Below are positions 12,540 through 26,100 of a stretch of DNA of 64,000 bases, piece by piece. The notes beneath the pieces were generated by a model, which was not told where the DNA came from, did not search any database, and saw nothing but the letters and a program-made list of their open reading frames with translations. Each line of letters begins with the position of its first letter. Positions within the stretch are counted from its first letter, which is position 1. The stretch spans positions 1 to 64,000 of the forward strand of contig BGZK01000911.1 in assembly GCA_005406025.1 (NCBI GenBank), in the 5' to 3' direction. A program made the position numbers and the translations under genes. The stretch comes from Eumeta japonica (taxonomy: Eukaryota; Arthropoda; Insecta; Lepidoptera; Psychidae).

Positions 12540-13979
12540 GGACAGCTCCTCCCCGCCTCACAGTTGATCACCGCCACCGCACCCTCACTTTTCCTTGATG
12601 ACTCGCAGGAAGTTGAAGTCGCGCTCCGTTTCTCTGGTCAGCTCGGCACTAATCTTGCTTTGATGAAACCACGTAGCGTCGCCCGTTACCGCGGTCGAGA
12701 AATCAATATGGTCGAGCTTCCATCCTGGCCGGCTGTGGCGGTCTTACGTCCGTCACTTCCTTGCTTGTACAGTGTTTTTCCGAAATTTCTTTATTTCCTC
12801 ATTCTGTCGCCAAGTCATAAATAGTCTCCCGGTTTTCTTCATGCACTTGTTTGTAATTTGTAATTGTTATTCGTAATCGCTGATTTTAATTCCACCATGT
12901 AACCACAAATAATGCTTTGAAATTCATTTTTAATACGAACAGAAACTTTACGTTAATTGTGCTTTCTTCGTTGATTTTCGTTTTTTATATAATAGCTAGC
13001 TGTTTAATTTTATAAAAATACTCGCTAAGTCGGCTTCTTTTTTCTTCGTTTCATAGAATAATTGTCCGTAATTTATTTCCCATTTGAATTTATCTTTGAA
13101 GTTCTTTATGATTTTTTCATAAGTCATTACCGTTATCTCAATAGTTTTTAAAAATATCTGTATCTGTATATTACAACGGGCCCTTAAATATCTATTTAAA
13201 CTCGTTTTTTCTGCTGTTTGCCCCAGTTCTTGAACACAGCCAATTTTGCATAATTATATTAATATTCCCTGAAGTCATCTTTGGACAAACCTGGAATAAC
13301 TGCTGCCATTTTTATAATCTATTACTTTTTCTTTTTTTCTTTCTTCTTACTTGACGCCTTCACCAGTGTTGCACGGACGGTACCCTTCGTGAGCGTTAGG
13401 GTTACTGGAAAATTTAATCAAAGGTAACATGAAGATGGCTATGTTTATTCGATCAGTTCTTCAACTTTTCTGTTGATTAATCTCATGTATACCCAATCTA
13501 AGACATCGAACATTTAACAATCAACTTTTTTTAATATCGAGACTTTTGTATATCGAGGGCGTGAGGCCTTGACCTCTCTTTTTTCTGTCTCTGACTGTCA
13601 ACCGCGTACTCTCTTGTTTTTTCGCCAGCTCAGATTTTTATATTATCTATACAATAACTTTAAAACGCGAATATAACCCGAATCCACATTTGTGAGACTA
13701 AGCACGGAGGCCGGATGCCTTAAATACCACTTTCACTCAGCTTAGCTACTGCAATATATATGCCATTTTGTTTAACAAGTTTCACTTTTTTTCCTTTAAA
13801 ATATCATTTATTTAATGGTATCAAAACTAGCCAGAAACACACAGCACAGACAAAGAGATTTTACTGCAACATTTTTCACAACCTAATATTTCCGAGAAAT
13901 AGAGAAGCTAGTTTTTGTGTTGATTTCTTTAAATAAGAAATAATATAATAAAAACCGATACTATTATTTGTCATTCCAG
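12540..13979. other. Sequence upstream of FAS-like exon 1
   Basis: GC-rich text at 12460-12740 gives two overlapping plus-strand frames that do not resemble known proteins and are probably antisense to the retroelement. From 12830 on the DNA is AT-rich. The AG at 13978-13979 after a pyrimidine-rich run looks like a splice acceptor, so this stretch may be part of a 5' UTR intron. No TATA box or initiator could be assigned. Confidence 0.4.
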
Positions 13980-13996
13980 ATCAACATTCGAAAAAA

Positions 13997-14152
13997 ATGC
14001 CTCCGTTACCAAATGAGCGTGCGACCGCAGAGGTGCAGGCGTCTGCGGCTGCCGGGACTATACAGCCCGACGACGTCGTCATCAGCGGCATGTCGGGCAC
14101 CTACGCGAACTGCCACAACGTCAGCGAACTCTTCGAAAAGCTGTATGCAAAG
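13997..14152 (+). CDS. FAS-like exon 1: start codon and KS N-terminus
   Basis: Encodes residues 1-52. After a roughly 25-residue leader the frame enters the KS start motif [10 protein letters not shown] (FAS proteins typically have a VVISGxSG strand here) and ends in ELFEKLYAK before donor gtagat, phase 0. The ATG follows a run of seven adenines. A pyrimidine-rich tract and AG at 13978-13979 lie just upstream, so the ATG exon probably begins at 13980 and an earlier non-coding exon exists. The coding part is noticeably richer in G+C than the flanking DNA. Confidence 0.88.
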
Positions 14153-17100
14153 GTAGATATAGATGTAATTTCATATTGAAATTTTCATAAAAGTCCACAA
14201 GTTAATTTTACTTCTGTAAAATAGGTTACTGTGCCATTATACTGGAATTACATGTTTAATTTTTTTTCATATCTTATCCTATACATACTTAACTCCTTAA
14301 CTCCCGATCTATAAGAATCCAGAAGTTCAGTCGCTAACTCAATTAATAAGTTTATAGTATCAAACAAAAAGCCCCTTTTAAAAAGTCCTTTTAAATTATT
14401 TGCAGCAATTTACCTTGAAATTTGGACAAGAGTGTTAATGTCCATCTCATATTTAATTCGCTCAACTCTTAAAAGAAAATAAATATTACTTGCAAGAAAT
14501 GCAGCGTTATTGGCAGCTTTAGGAAATATGACCCAGAAAAATTATTTTGTGTACACTACTTGCGTTCTGTTGCTAAGTATAAGGGAACTACAGTAGTAGC
14601 AATTGGGGAGTTCTAGACCATTAACCATAAGTAGTGGTAATTTTTGTAGTACCTCGGCCTTTCAAAAAAAGCTGGTCACATCCGTCGTCTCATCATATGT
14701 GGACTCTATGTTGGATTTTAGTCAAAGTAACATATAATAAACGTGTATGCATGCCATTGTGATATACATGGACTTCATATTAGATTTTCATATTCATTAG
14801 AATTTCGAACACGTATCGATTTCGTTACATATTTTTATTCTTCATACCGCATGTAAAGTTTTGACTGACTCGCAGTTGGCAATTCTGCATCACATTAAAG
14901 ACGTGTTTTTTCTATTCGGCATATATATAGCAACGTACTAATTTGGCACACGACAGCCTTGGTGTGCGAATACCGTATAATATTGCATTGTAATCGAATA
15001 TTTAGTTACCTGTGTTCTTTAGATGCACTGGAAGTAATTTATGTGATATTTATACAACAGAATGTTATGAATATACGGATCATAAAAATGTGGTACATGC
15101 TGAATAATAAGTTATTTTTTATGCTCCTTACGATTAAATGGTTACACAGATTATTATCAGGAATTTAAAAATATAATATATCAAATATATTCGATGGCGA
15201 GTCAATATGAAGATTGTTATTTATAATTCTTTAGATTGGTGTCTTATGATTGAGAAAAAAATACCAAGGAATCTTTATAGTAATCAATTTAATGAACTTA
15301 AGTAAAAATCCTTCGCGAAATGATTTTGAACTTCTGATTAGAAAGACGGTATATCCACATAAACACTTTATTTGAATCATTAAAAGAATCTTCATTATCA
15401 CCTCACGCGAGTTTTTACAGTACATTACATAACTGATCAGAATATATCAGAAGAAGATTATATTCACGATCAAAATGTTTGGCAACACTTTATTTCTGAG
15501 AATATGAAAAGCTATTCTGATTTATATTTAAAAACAGTTAGATCCCGTTCATAGTTATACAACACCCGGACTAAACTGGGATTTCAAGTTAAAGTCAACG
15601 AAAATAGAACTAGAATCATTAAAACTTATCCATCAAATTTCTTTTATTAAAGCAAGATATAGAGATGGAAACTCACAATGCAGTAACCGTTATGCGAAAG
15701 CAAATACTTGAATGAATTTGATTCTCCTCCTTTTCGTCTTCGTATTCCTTCTCATTCTTCGGATTCCTTCATAGTATCTTACATATATAGATGCTAGTAA
15801 CACATACAGAAGGCAATTTCTCACTGTCAGTAAATTCATGTGGGTTAATGATAATATAGATTACAATATATCAGATTTATCTACGTAAGGATACACTTTA
15901 AAAGTCGATTTGAACAATCCAAAAAGTTTATACGATTCACATTCTAATTTACCGTTTCATGCTGAAAATGTATGTATCATTGATACAAAAGTTTTTAACT
16001 GGTCCCGAACCTAAGAAACAAATCAAAGTATGTAATTCCCTGTCGCAATTTGAAACAGTGTATTAAAATGGATTAATACTGGGAAATACATAGAGTGCTT
16101 AAATTTAAACAAAATCCATGGTTAAAAACGTAATTAGACTTAAATTCTTTATACTGAACATACGCTGAACCATATTTTGAAAAGGAGCTTTTGTTTTAAT
16201 GTAGGAACAATACGGTGAAACCATGCAAAACATTGAAGTACCAGTCAATGTCAAATTTAGTACACACAGGGAGAGTCACACTAGTAGAGTCATTGTAAAT
16301 TACTAATTCCCAAAGAAGAAATTAGCGATTTATAATGAATCTAGAATTTCAAAATTTAGCTATGTTTACAGAAAATTATGCAGCTATACACTTAAAAAGG
16401 AATAAGATATTTTTTAACAAATCAATAAGGTATATCTCGGTTTCTTGGTCTTTTCTTAAAAAGCCTAGCTCGACTATATTGAGGGAGTTGAGTAATCCGG
16501 TTTCCCCGCCACTACGAGCCAGACCATTAAGCGTCCGATCAGACATTTTTCTTACAATAACTTTAAGTCTTAATTACTACATTATATTTGTTATATTTAC
16601 AACTAAACCGATTGTTTCAATTATTTCACATTTCTGTTTTTATTTCCTAATTTTGCGTATTGTATTGCTCATTGTTTACACAGCACTAACATTTTTTCAT
16701 ATATGTATATTTATGTAGCGTAGAACAGAAGGATACAATGTCTGTTTTTCGGCTAGCACAGCGTCAGAAGTCCGCATCGTCTGTTCACTGTTTCCAGTTT
16801 TTTACGTTCATTATTGTCTTGTCCCTATTTCGAATGGCCATTTTTTCATTGTTGTCCTTTATTTTGTTTTCGCTGGCAGCCACGGTTTATTTAACGAATC
16901 TGTCGATTCCGTCTTCACCATCGTCCTTGTAGTACATACTACTGACGATGTGGCGCGTTATCGCCACCACGGGATGTGATACACTGTTGTTTAATTTATG
17001 TTTAGTCGTGGTCCGTACGATGACGGTTCCTATGGGCATCAGGTCCTGTGCTTCTCAGATAGTCTAAATACGTGTCCCTTCTTCCTTTTCGAATTCCTGG

Positions 17101-20100
17101 ACGATAAGGGATTTTTTCTCTAGCTGTATATATGTTAGGTAAAGTGTGTTAGGAGATCTTTTGCGATGTTCACGTCATCGTATCGCTCGAGCCGCAATGA
17201 CTGGACCTGAGTTACGAAAGATTATATCCCACTGTATACCTCGTTAAGGATGTATGCTACATTCATTGGGTTTCTGTAGGTGCAGAGCAGTTCCTTCGTG
17301 ACAGTTGCCGGGCTCAGTCGGTCCATAAAAGGGAGTTGATAAACATCACCTATCAGAAGGACCTCTTTTGCACCCGCAAGCGTGTTTCTATAATATTGAC
17401 TCCAAAATGGCTTCATCTGCGTTCATTCGATCGCAGCTCTTCGATCTCCAGAAGCTATTTACCAAAAGCGACGCCATCATTCTCACTTTGCTGATTGCAT
17501 CGGCTCCCAAGCTTTTCTCTGAACTTTCTTGCTGCTTCTCGTTTTGTGGTGATAACAACGTCCTTCTTCATTTCGAAACGCTTCATGACCCATATTGTTT
17601 CCCCGCAGCCTGAGACTCTGTCGACCCATACTATATCGGTCACCACTCAGTCTTCCCGATTATCGCCACAAGCTTTAGGTTTGGTGACAGTTTTTGCCAT
17701 CTCCAGGATTCGCTCCTTCAGCTCAGTCCTCTAGCATTGAGCAGTAATAACTATCATATGAGACGATGACGTATTTTGGTCTTTCCCTACTCATTACTAA
17801 ATACTCATTTTTTCTGTCAAGAGTGTAGAGAGTCGTCATAAATGGTGACCTATGCGTCCGCAAGCGCAGTCTTCAGTTTAGTCGCATATTTATCATGGTA
17901 CAACCTTAAAAGTTCCTCGCAATGCTATGAATTTTGATAACGCGTTCGCGTAGTAGTCTCGTAGTCGCTTTATAGGAACTGGATCCGGTGGGTCGACCTC
18001 CCCTTTTTGGTACTGTAGGCTTCTTCTTCTTCGTTTGGGATATACTTGCTTCCTGAGGGTATATTGCACCGAATAAGCTTTTTGCGGTTCTTCTCAGCGC
18101 CCTCATAGATGCGTTCATGAGGCTCGAAGTTTTCTTTGTGAGCTTTCTGCCTGTTCTCCTCCAGCTTCGCTTTCTTGCCTTCAACTATGCGTTTCTGGAG
18201 ATGTTCGTAACCTGAGAATCTCTCACTCGGTACAGAGTTTGTTGGGTCGCGTTTCAGGAGGTAGTTTAGGTTTCCACCTTGATCCTCATACACCATGACC
18301 TCGTGAACTTTTAATGCTTTGATGCATTCCAGTCGGTCCACGATTTCTCCGGTCTTGAAGGACGCCAACATTGCATCCACATTTCTGGAGCAAAGTGTGA
18401 TCGCCCCCTTTCACTCGGGATGTACATAGATGACAGCAATGAGCACTCCTGAGAGAAGGGTATTTTTTCTTCCCAGGAGAATAGTAGGATTGTTTTATTT
18501 TTTGTCCTGACTATTCTGCGCTTCCTATCCTAACATCTACTAGGAATAGTGTATCGAAGAATTTGCGCTTCATGCTCGCTTTGAAAGTGCTGCCATTCAG
18601 AAGAACCGCTATAATAGAATAGAATAGAAATTTCATAGGATCGTTAGAGCGCTCTGATACATTATATACATATTAAATGCTAACTATATAAATTCCTTTG
18701 AATAAATAAATCTAAATAAAGTACAGCTTAAAAATATAATCCAATAAGCAAATATCACATTTTACATAATACACAGTGAAATACAATAATATACAATAAT
18801 ATAAAATTAAAGAAAGCGTAGAAAATTAAATTAGATATAAACAGTAATAGTTAGGAATTTGAAACATCATTATCATACCATACTAGATTTCGTATATTTA
18901 TTATTTTAGCAAATTATTTATTATGTGACTCTATTACAATGTTTAAATTTTATGTATCCAAACTACTTCTCGGGATAGGAGTTCAGTTTTTTATGGAGCC
19001 AGGAGCTTGACTTGATCCTCTTACACATAGACACCCGTTTGGCACCCATATAACACTCGACGAACAGTTCTGATGCTGATGCGCATTAATAAAATTGATT
19101 CTTTCTATACAATATTTACATCATCAATATTACATCACCATTTAGCTCGCAAGCCTAAATTAATTTTTAAAATATGAGTGCACACAAGCATATCTGTCTC
19201 CTCTTAACTAGCATTGACGTTATCCATAGACATGTTATGCGTAATATTATTTAACATATTATATAATTAATAATATGTAACAAACAAAGACTTTCGGATC
19301 TAACTTTTTAAATTCAAATCTTCTAGACCTTTGTTTTCCAAGTATTCAGCGTTATTGTTAATGATAAAGCACTATTTCCGTCTCTATAAGGCAAATTCCT
19401 TCCATCAATTGCAAGGAATTTTTTGAGAATATTTTTTACTACTCGCTATGATTATTGAAAAAATCTCATAAAGTGACGAGATATTGTTTTTAATTCGATT
19501 TTCAAAAATCTGGTGAAACCTTTATTATCCGACAAACATCCTCAAGATGGATCAAATACGAAACAGGAAATTTAGTGTCTCGGTTATTAAATTTTATTTC
19601 AAAATTAAGAACAGCTCCTGGAAGCCAGTTAGACAAATGATATGTAAGCTTGAAAAGTAACTATTTATTAGGAAATCTGCACAATTGAAATAGAATGTAA
19701 GAATAAATATTAATAGGGGTTGCTTTCCTGTCAGCTACGGTCCATGGCTTCCTCGCTGAATTGCTGAATGCCGCTACGTTTGAACTAGCGCAGCGCTAGT
19801 GTTAACTCGTGTTGACATAACTAGAAAAAAACTCCCCAAATCTTGATTAACCCTTAGCCACCTAACGTGTATTCTAGTAACACATCCACCTAACGTCAGT
19901 CATGGTGACCGCTTGCGTTTAAGTATTATTTTAATGGTAAAAAGCGCAAAAATTGCTGTAAATCAAAACTACATCATGTTTGTCAATTGTTTTTATTTCA
20001 AATTGTTTTAATAAACTTTTCAAATTAACACTTTTACTTTTTACTATCGTTAATAAATTTGACTTACAAATATTTTAACAAATTATAGGTTTTTTAATTA

Positions 20101-23100
20101 AGCTGAGATCTAAGCAATAACAATCAATGAGACTTCTTAATTTTTAATTATTTTAGTAAGTTAAACATATAATGTCTTATACAAAACTATCATTGGCACA
20201 ATCAAATCACAATCATGAAAAAATTACAGCTCCCTAACATTTACAATTTTTCGCGGCAGTCTACACACATTTTTTGAGAACACTCAACGCAAATTGGATT
20301 TTGCACTGAAAACACAAATGGAATGTTTTACGTTTCTTCTTTGGGTCACACGTTGAGCAAGTTTTTCGTGATTCTAATTTGTCAGAACTGCCTGCCGAAG
20401 ATGTGCTTGGCTGTTCATCTATTTTGAGAACCCGGCGAATAGCATTTTGAAGTTCTCTTTGCAATCCAAACTGGTTTACTCGACGTCTTAAATGGGGTTC
20501 GATAAGATCTTCAGCCAGTCGTTTCATGAAATTCAGTCTGAACACCTTTTCTGAGATTGGTTCATGCTGCTGATGATGTATGCATTTGCTGCAGATACAT
20601 CCAGCATTCTGTATAAGACCACCATTGGCCAGCGCTGTGTGCGTCGAGAAGTTGAGTAAATGGCACATTTCTGATCTAATGTGTCAACGCCACCTTTGGT
20701 GCTATTATAGAAAGTTATCATTTCTGGCTTTTATTTTTGTGGATCGATGGTTGGCGCGTGATGCATGCTGGAGAGAACAAGCACGGCTTTGTTATGCTTT
20801 GGTACATAAGATACCAATGTTGCATCAGACGTGAATCCAAAAATCGAAGAGCCAACTTCCCGATGACGGCTAGGCAAAAATTGAGGAGGTACTTCCCTTT
20901 TATTTTTTTTAGAGTACCCACAAGTGTCAGCTGTTTTTGCTTTAGAATGTTCATAAGCTCCACTGAAGTAAACCAATTGTCAACAGTGACATTTCTGTGG
21001 GTTCCTTCTATCGATGAAATCAATCGCAAAACTGCTTGCGTGGGTTTGTTCAGTCTTTGGTATTCAACGGGCAAGCCTTGGCTATCCGAGTCTTTCCCCA
21101 AGTATAAGTAGCCATCAGCAAGGTATCCATTTTTGGCGTCAGTCAGGCCCATAATTTTCAACCCATATTTATTGGGTTTTTTCGGCATGTACATTTTAAA
21201 GCTGCACCTCCCACGGAAACCCACCAACATCTCGTCAATACAAGTATAACTGCCAATTGAACAAACTTCTTTGCAGTTTTGTATCAGCTTATCAAACAGC
21301 TCAGATATAGGTGCAGCTTTATCAGTGCTACGGCGTTCATCTCTGGTACTCGCATCATCAAATCGAAGGCAATTTAGCAATGTTTCAAACCTGTTCTTGC
21401 TCATTGTACAACGATAAATCTCTCTTCCTGTGCCATCTGTGCTGTACCAACATGTGTAATGTGTGTGGTTTTCTTTGAAAATTGCGGTATAGTACAACAT
21501 ACCGATAAAAGCCTTTAGTTCCACTACATCGAGGTCTTGAATACATGTCTGAATTTGATAGTTAGGTCTTATCTTTCTAATTTTTTCGTTTGTATGCTTA
21601 ACAATTACTTCTAACATATCATCAGTGAAAAATAACTCCCATATATCGATTGGTACTGTATTTCTGTTCAAAACATATCTAAAGTTCCTTTTCAATCCTG
21701 GCGGTTGACAAACGATGTTGTGTTGCAAAGTCCTTGATCTCGAAACTGGAGCTTGAGATGACCAACGGAACCGATTTTTTCCAAAGTAGTTCCGGTACCT
21801 TGCCAATGGAACATCATCATCGGAAGATGCATCATCATCAACTGGCAGATCATCATCATCAACTGGCAGATTATTGACGTCTTCATTTAACTCGTCAACA
21901 TCAATATCAGAGTCTGATTGACACTCACCATCAATGACGTGGTCTACAGGTACATCTTAAACGTCACTGCAATCTTCATTTGGTATTTCCGGCACGTCCC
22001 TTTGATCCTCGGAACTGAGTCACACTCTTCTAACCATCTACTTATATTTTGATCACGTTGAGACATGATAAATCTAAAAAACAACAAGAAAATGTTAACA
22101 CTAAAAGTAACGTAACAACCTAACGTCGGTCACCATGACCGCATACGAAATTTATTTACCTGAATCTTTTCACTGCCCGCACGTGTTGCTTGGTCGGGAG
22201 CGGAGCGCAAACTGGAGAGGGAGGGGAAAAAGTACACAGTGTCGCAGGCTTGTGGCACGCGTAGTAACGGAAATATTTGAAAAAATATATCGAATGGAGT
22301 CACTGTGACCGACGTTAGGTGGTTAAGGGTTAATCCGCAAAGGCATGTCTGAGTTCGTCGCGGTCTACCGGAGTGCGGCCTGAAACCGGTTTCAAAACCC
22401 GATCTCGTCTCCGTGATTCAAAAACGTTCCTTTTAATCTTTTTCTTTTTATAAGGACAAAAGTCGCTTTCTACTTTTTTCCCTAAAGACGCTGAAACGAA
22501 GCGCGTACGTTACAATTTGTTACTATATTATGTGAAAACCCGTATACATGCAACATTAAGTTTACAAAATAATATATAAATAATTGCGACCCAATTTATG
22601 TCATGAATTGAAATAATCATTTTAAATAAGATATATAGAATTAAATCACCTACCAATGAATATCAATTAAATAAGTTAACAACTGTACCTAAATAATCAA
22701 ACGAAGCGATAACTCGTATTTCACCTAATTAATTATAAATAAACCTATCATCAACATTACACCTAACCAATCAAATCATTGACATTTCACCTAATTGTCT
22801 AAATCAAAATACACAAATATCACACCTAATTCAATTCATAAGGTTAATCATAATCATATCCAGTAATATAAATCACGATATTAATAATAAATTGCCCCTA
22901 TATCAAGACATGAACAAAACATAACACAATACGCGTAGTGAAATACATATAAAATTATAATGAAATCTTAATTTTAATATTTTCGGACAGCCAAAATAGC
23001 GCCAATTTCTTATAGTATAAGACGTACTAGGTACGATATTTTTTTATGAATGGTTTAAGGTTGTTTTAAGAACAACGACACATGTTCATGACAATTTGTA

Positions 23101-26100
23101 TAAACTGAAACTCGCCTTTCTTTCACTGATTTTTTTATTTGCTTTATTTTCTTGTATAATATATGCTTATAGAATACATGTTTACTGAAATAAAGGTATC
23201 TGAAACATACGACTGTTTTTTTTATTATTATCATTTTGAACGGCACAAACTTATCCAAAGAAATGACACACTGCATTTATATGAACAAAACATATTTTAG
23301 TATTTTATTTTTGTAGACCTAAGAATCCCCTTCAATGTTATGATTTTATATTTCCATTATTTTACTTGGTTCATTCGTTATCATTAACATCGTCAAAATG
23401 ACTATCAATGGAATCAATACGAAATTTTGCTTTTTACTTTTCCAATTACTTTTTATAAATTGGTCAACTATTACTTGTTAACTTATAAAACTTACTTAGC
23501 TGTCTTAGTTTTCCTTTTAACTTCATTGGGTTATATTACTATAGCGCATTTTTTCACATATCCAACAACAATCAATAACCATTTACCAAAGGTGGTTAGG
23601 GACGAAAACTTGATTCTAACAAAAATTAGCATTTTGAAGTCCAATATTTCGCAAATGTATTCGTAAATCTAAAAACTATAAGAGTTCCTTGTTGAGTAGG
23701 TATAGTTTATTGAAAAAGCTTATTATTCCTCTCGGGAATCTTTGAAAGATAATCGAGTCTGTTAAAAAAAACTATCACCTATTCTATTCCCAACACCTCT
23801 CGGTACGTTGCATTCCACCTTGTTTCCAAATTGCGGCTCGTAAAACCCGACTGAGCAAAGCTAGCAAACTGTCTAAAGGGCAATGTTCACTCTTTTATAA
23901 TAAGGTCCCAGCTGAAATACAAAATTTGCCAACTTTTTAATTTAAAATTTTTGTAAAAAGGAAGTTTTATATGGTAAGGGCTATTGTACTGTGTCTACTT
24001 ATCTTAATGAAAAAAACCCATGAGATTGAACTGCTCTGCTATGAGGTTGTTTCATGTTATTTCTAAATGTTCTATTAATTTCTTAATTATTGAATATTTA
24101 TATCTATGGGCAAAAAAGAGCAACTATGAGTTTCTTTCCCATTATTCTTAAGATGAATCAGCATTTGTAATGCGTGGTAATGTTAATGTCAAAAAAAAAT
24201 CCTTAATGAGGTATTTCAGATGTAATTCTGTTACCTACAAAATAAAGGTATTTTTGATTTGATTGTACTTATTTCAAACATCATGATTTTGTTTTTCATT
24301 AGATTTATATTAGAATCTTTTTTTTTAATAAGACCATTCATTTTGATTACTATTTTAATTTTGTAATTCGCACGCCGCAGTCATCAATAGAGCGCGCTCC
24401 GTTTTACAATATTACAGTAATATATATTTGTATGTTTATTTTGATTTAAGGTCGACGTAACAGTAAATGAGAAACCACGATGGGGTTACCAACATCCCGA
24501 AGCTCCGAAGTACGTGGGTATTGCCCCAGATTTGGGATCATTTGACGCTCAGTTTTTCAAAGTCCACAGGAAACTAGGTGTCGCTATGGATGTTTTGTCA
24601 CGAAAGCTTCTTGAACACGCTTATCAAGCTATATATGATGCCGGTAAGATCACTTCAAATACATCTATTTTTTTTGAATACAAAAAAGTTACAACTTCCA
24701 ACACCTGAAATCAGGTAAAAAATATTCATTCCATGAGCATGTGCATAGCAAATACTAGATCTTTTATTCATTATTTGCCTTACGGTAATTAAACGTGTAC
24801 TTGATTTTGTTCAATGTGTTTTTGTTTTCATGCTGCAAATCCATGAAAGAAAAGTCTGTTAAATTAATACTTTTAGTATTTATTATTGCTTAGTATAATT
24901 ATCGTAATATTTAGAATAATTAAAGAAAATATTAACAAACTAAAGAGAACAAATGTTCTCCTTAGTTAGTTTGTTGTTAACAAACTAAAGAGAACAAATG
25001 TTCTCCTTAGTTTGTTATTAGCATCTTTGTGCCTTCATTGAAACTCGCAGTTTATATCTTGTGACTTAGATTAAACAAGTGAACAGCCTTAATAAATTGT
25101 TTTTTGTTTTACTACTTACGTAAACAAATTTTTTGATCCCTTTTAATATTTATAGATTGACGTGTATGGAATTATTAAAAGTAAAATACTTTTCGATACA
25201 GTACCCACTTACATTCCTAAAACGTAGCTGCCTATGTAGCTATCAAGGTTTTAGGGAAAAGATTTCAAGTAGACTAGTTTTTTAGATATTACCTTCTTTC
25301 CATACAGATTTTAATAATATTTTGAGAACATATTGGCAGTCTTTTATACAATCAATTTGATCTCGTGTGTCGCTGTCTGTTCCCTAGTTACGTTTAAGCA
25401 TGCATGCGAGATCGAGCAACTCGTTACTCATAGATACATATTGGAGTGGCGTGAGAAGAAGTAATTTTATAGAATGGAATTGAAAGCAATGGCTCCATCA
25501 TGTTTATAGTTATGAATAAACAAATTATCAATTGCCAAACAAATTCTTTTACAAGTTCAATAATTGTATGTATATATAATTTTTTTCAAATATTATGACC
25601 TTTGTCTTGACGACATTTACTTTCATATGTCTTTTCTTTATTTAACCGTCGCCTGAGATGAGCACACCAACGGCACAAATATTACTTATGTGTTGGAACG
25701 GGAGCCATGACACATGGCTCACCCATTCTGATTCTACACTCGTACTCCTTCAAATCACACAAACTCCATGCTCTTGAATAGATGGAACAAACACGAGCTT
25801 AATCGTACATCCCTATTGACACCTCTGCGGATACCAAATTGATTCGTCCCGTTTATTCATAAGCAGACATCGAAGTCTCTGTATAAAGATTGATATGTTC
25901 TTATCAATCTGATATTCACAACATACATGGACTAGGTTTGACGTGGATCATTCCTTGTCAATCCTTAAAAAAGGTTTTGAATGATTTCCAAATGGATGAA
26001 ATTATACTACGATTTAGTCCACCGATTAAAAAATATAACTAATATTGCTAAGCCCGTTATATTTTTTATTATGCATACAGATATATTACATATATATATC

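Noticed and set aside
12296..12824. Overlapping plus-strand frames of 100 and 118 codons
   Set aside because: Likely antisense shadows of the retroelement remnant; no similarity recognised and the two frames conflict.
16335..16932. Two hydrophobic plus-strand frames (127 and 64 codons)
   Set aside because: They are antisense to or next to the virus-like remnant, low-complexity and AT-driven, with no domain or splice context.
17222..17416. Pif1-type helicase of a Helitron
   Set aside because: The GDxxQLP word is shared, but the neighbouring motifs (TYRNP, VAITRH) fit a viral superfamily 1 helicase better, and no Rep domain or Helitron ends were seen.
20737..21111. 124-codon plus-strand frame
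   Set aside because: Exact antisense shadow of the piggyBac transposase.
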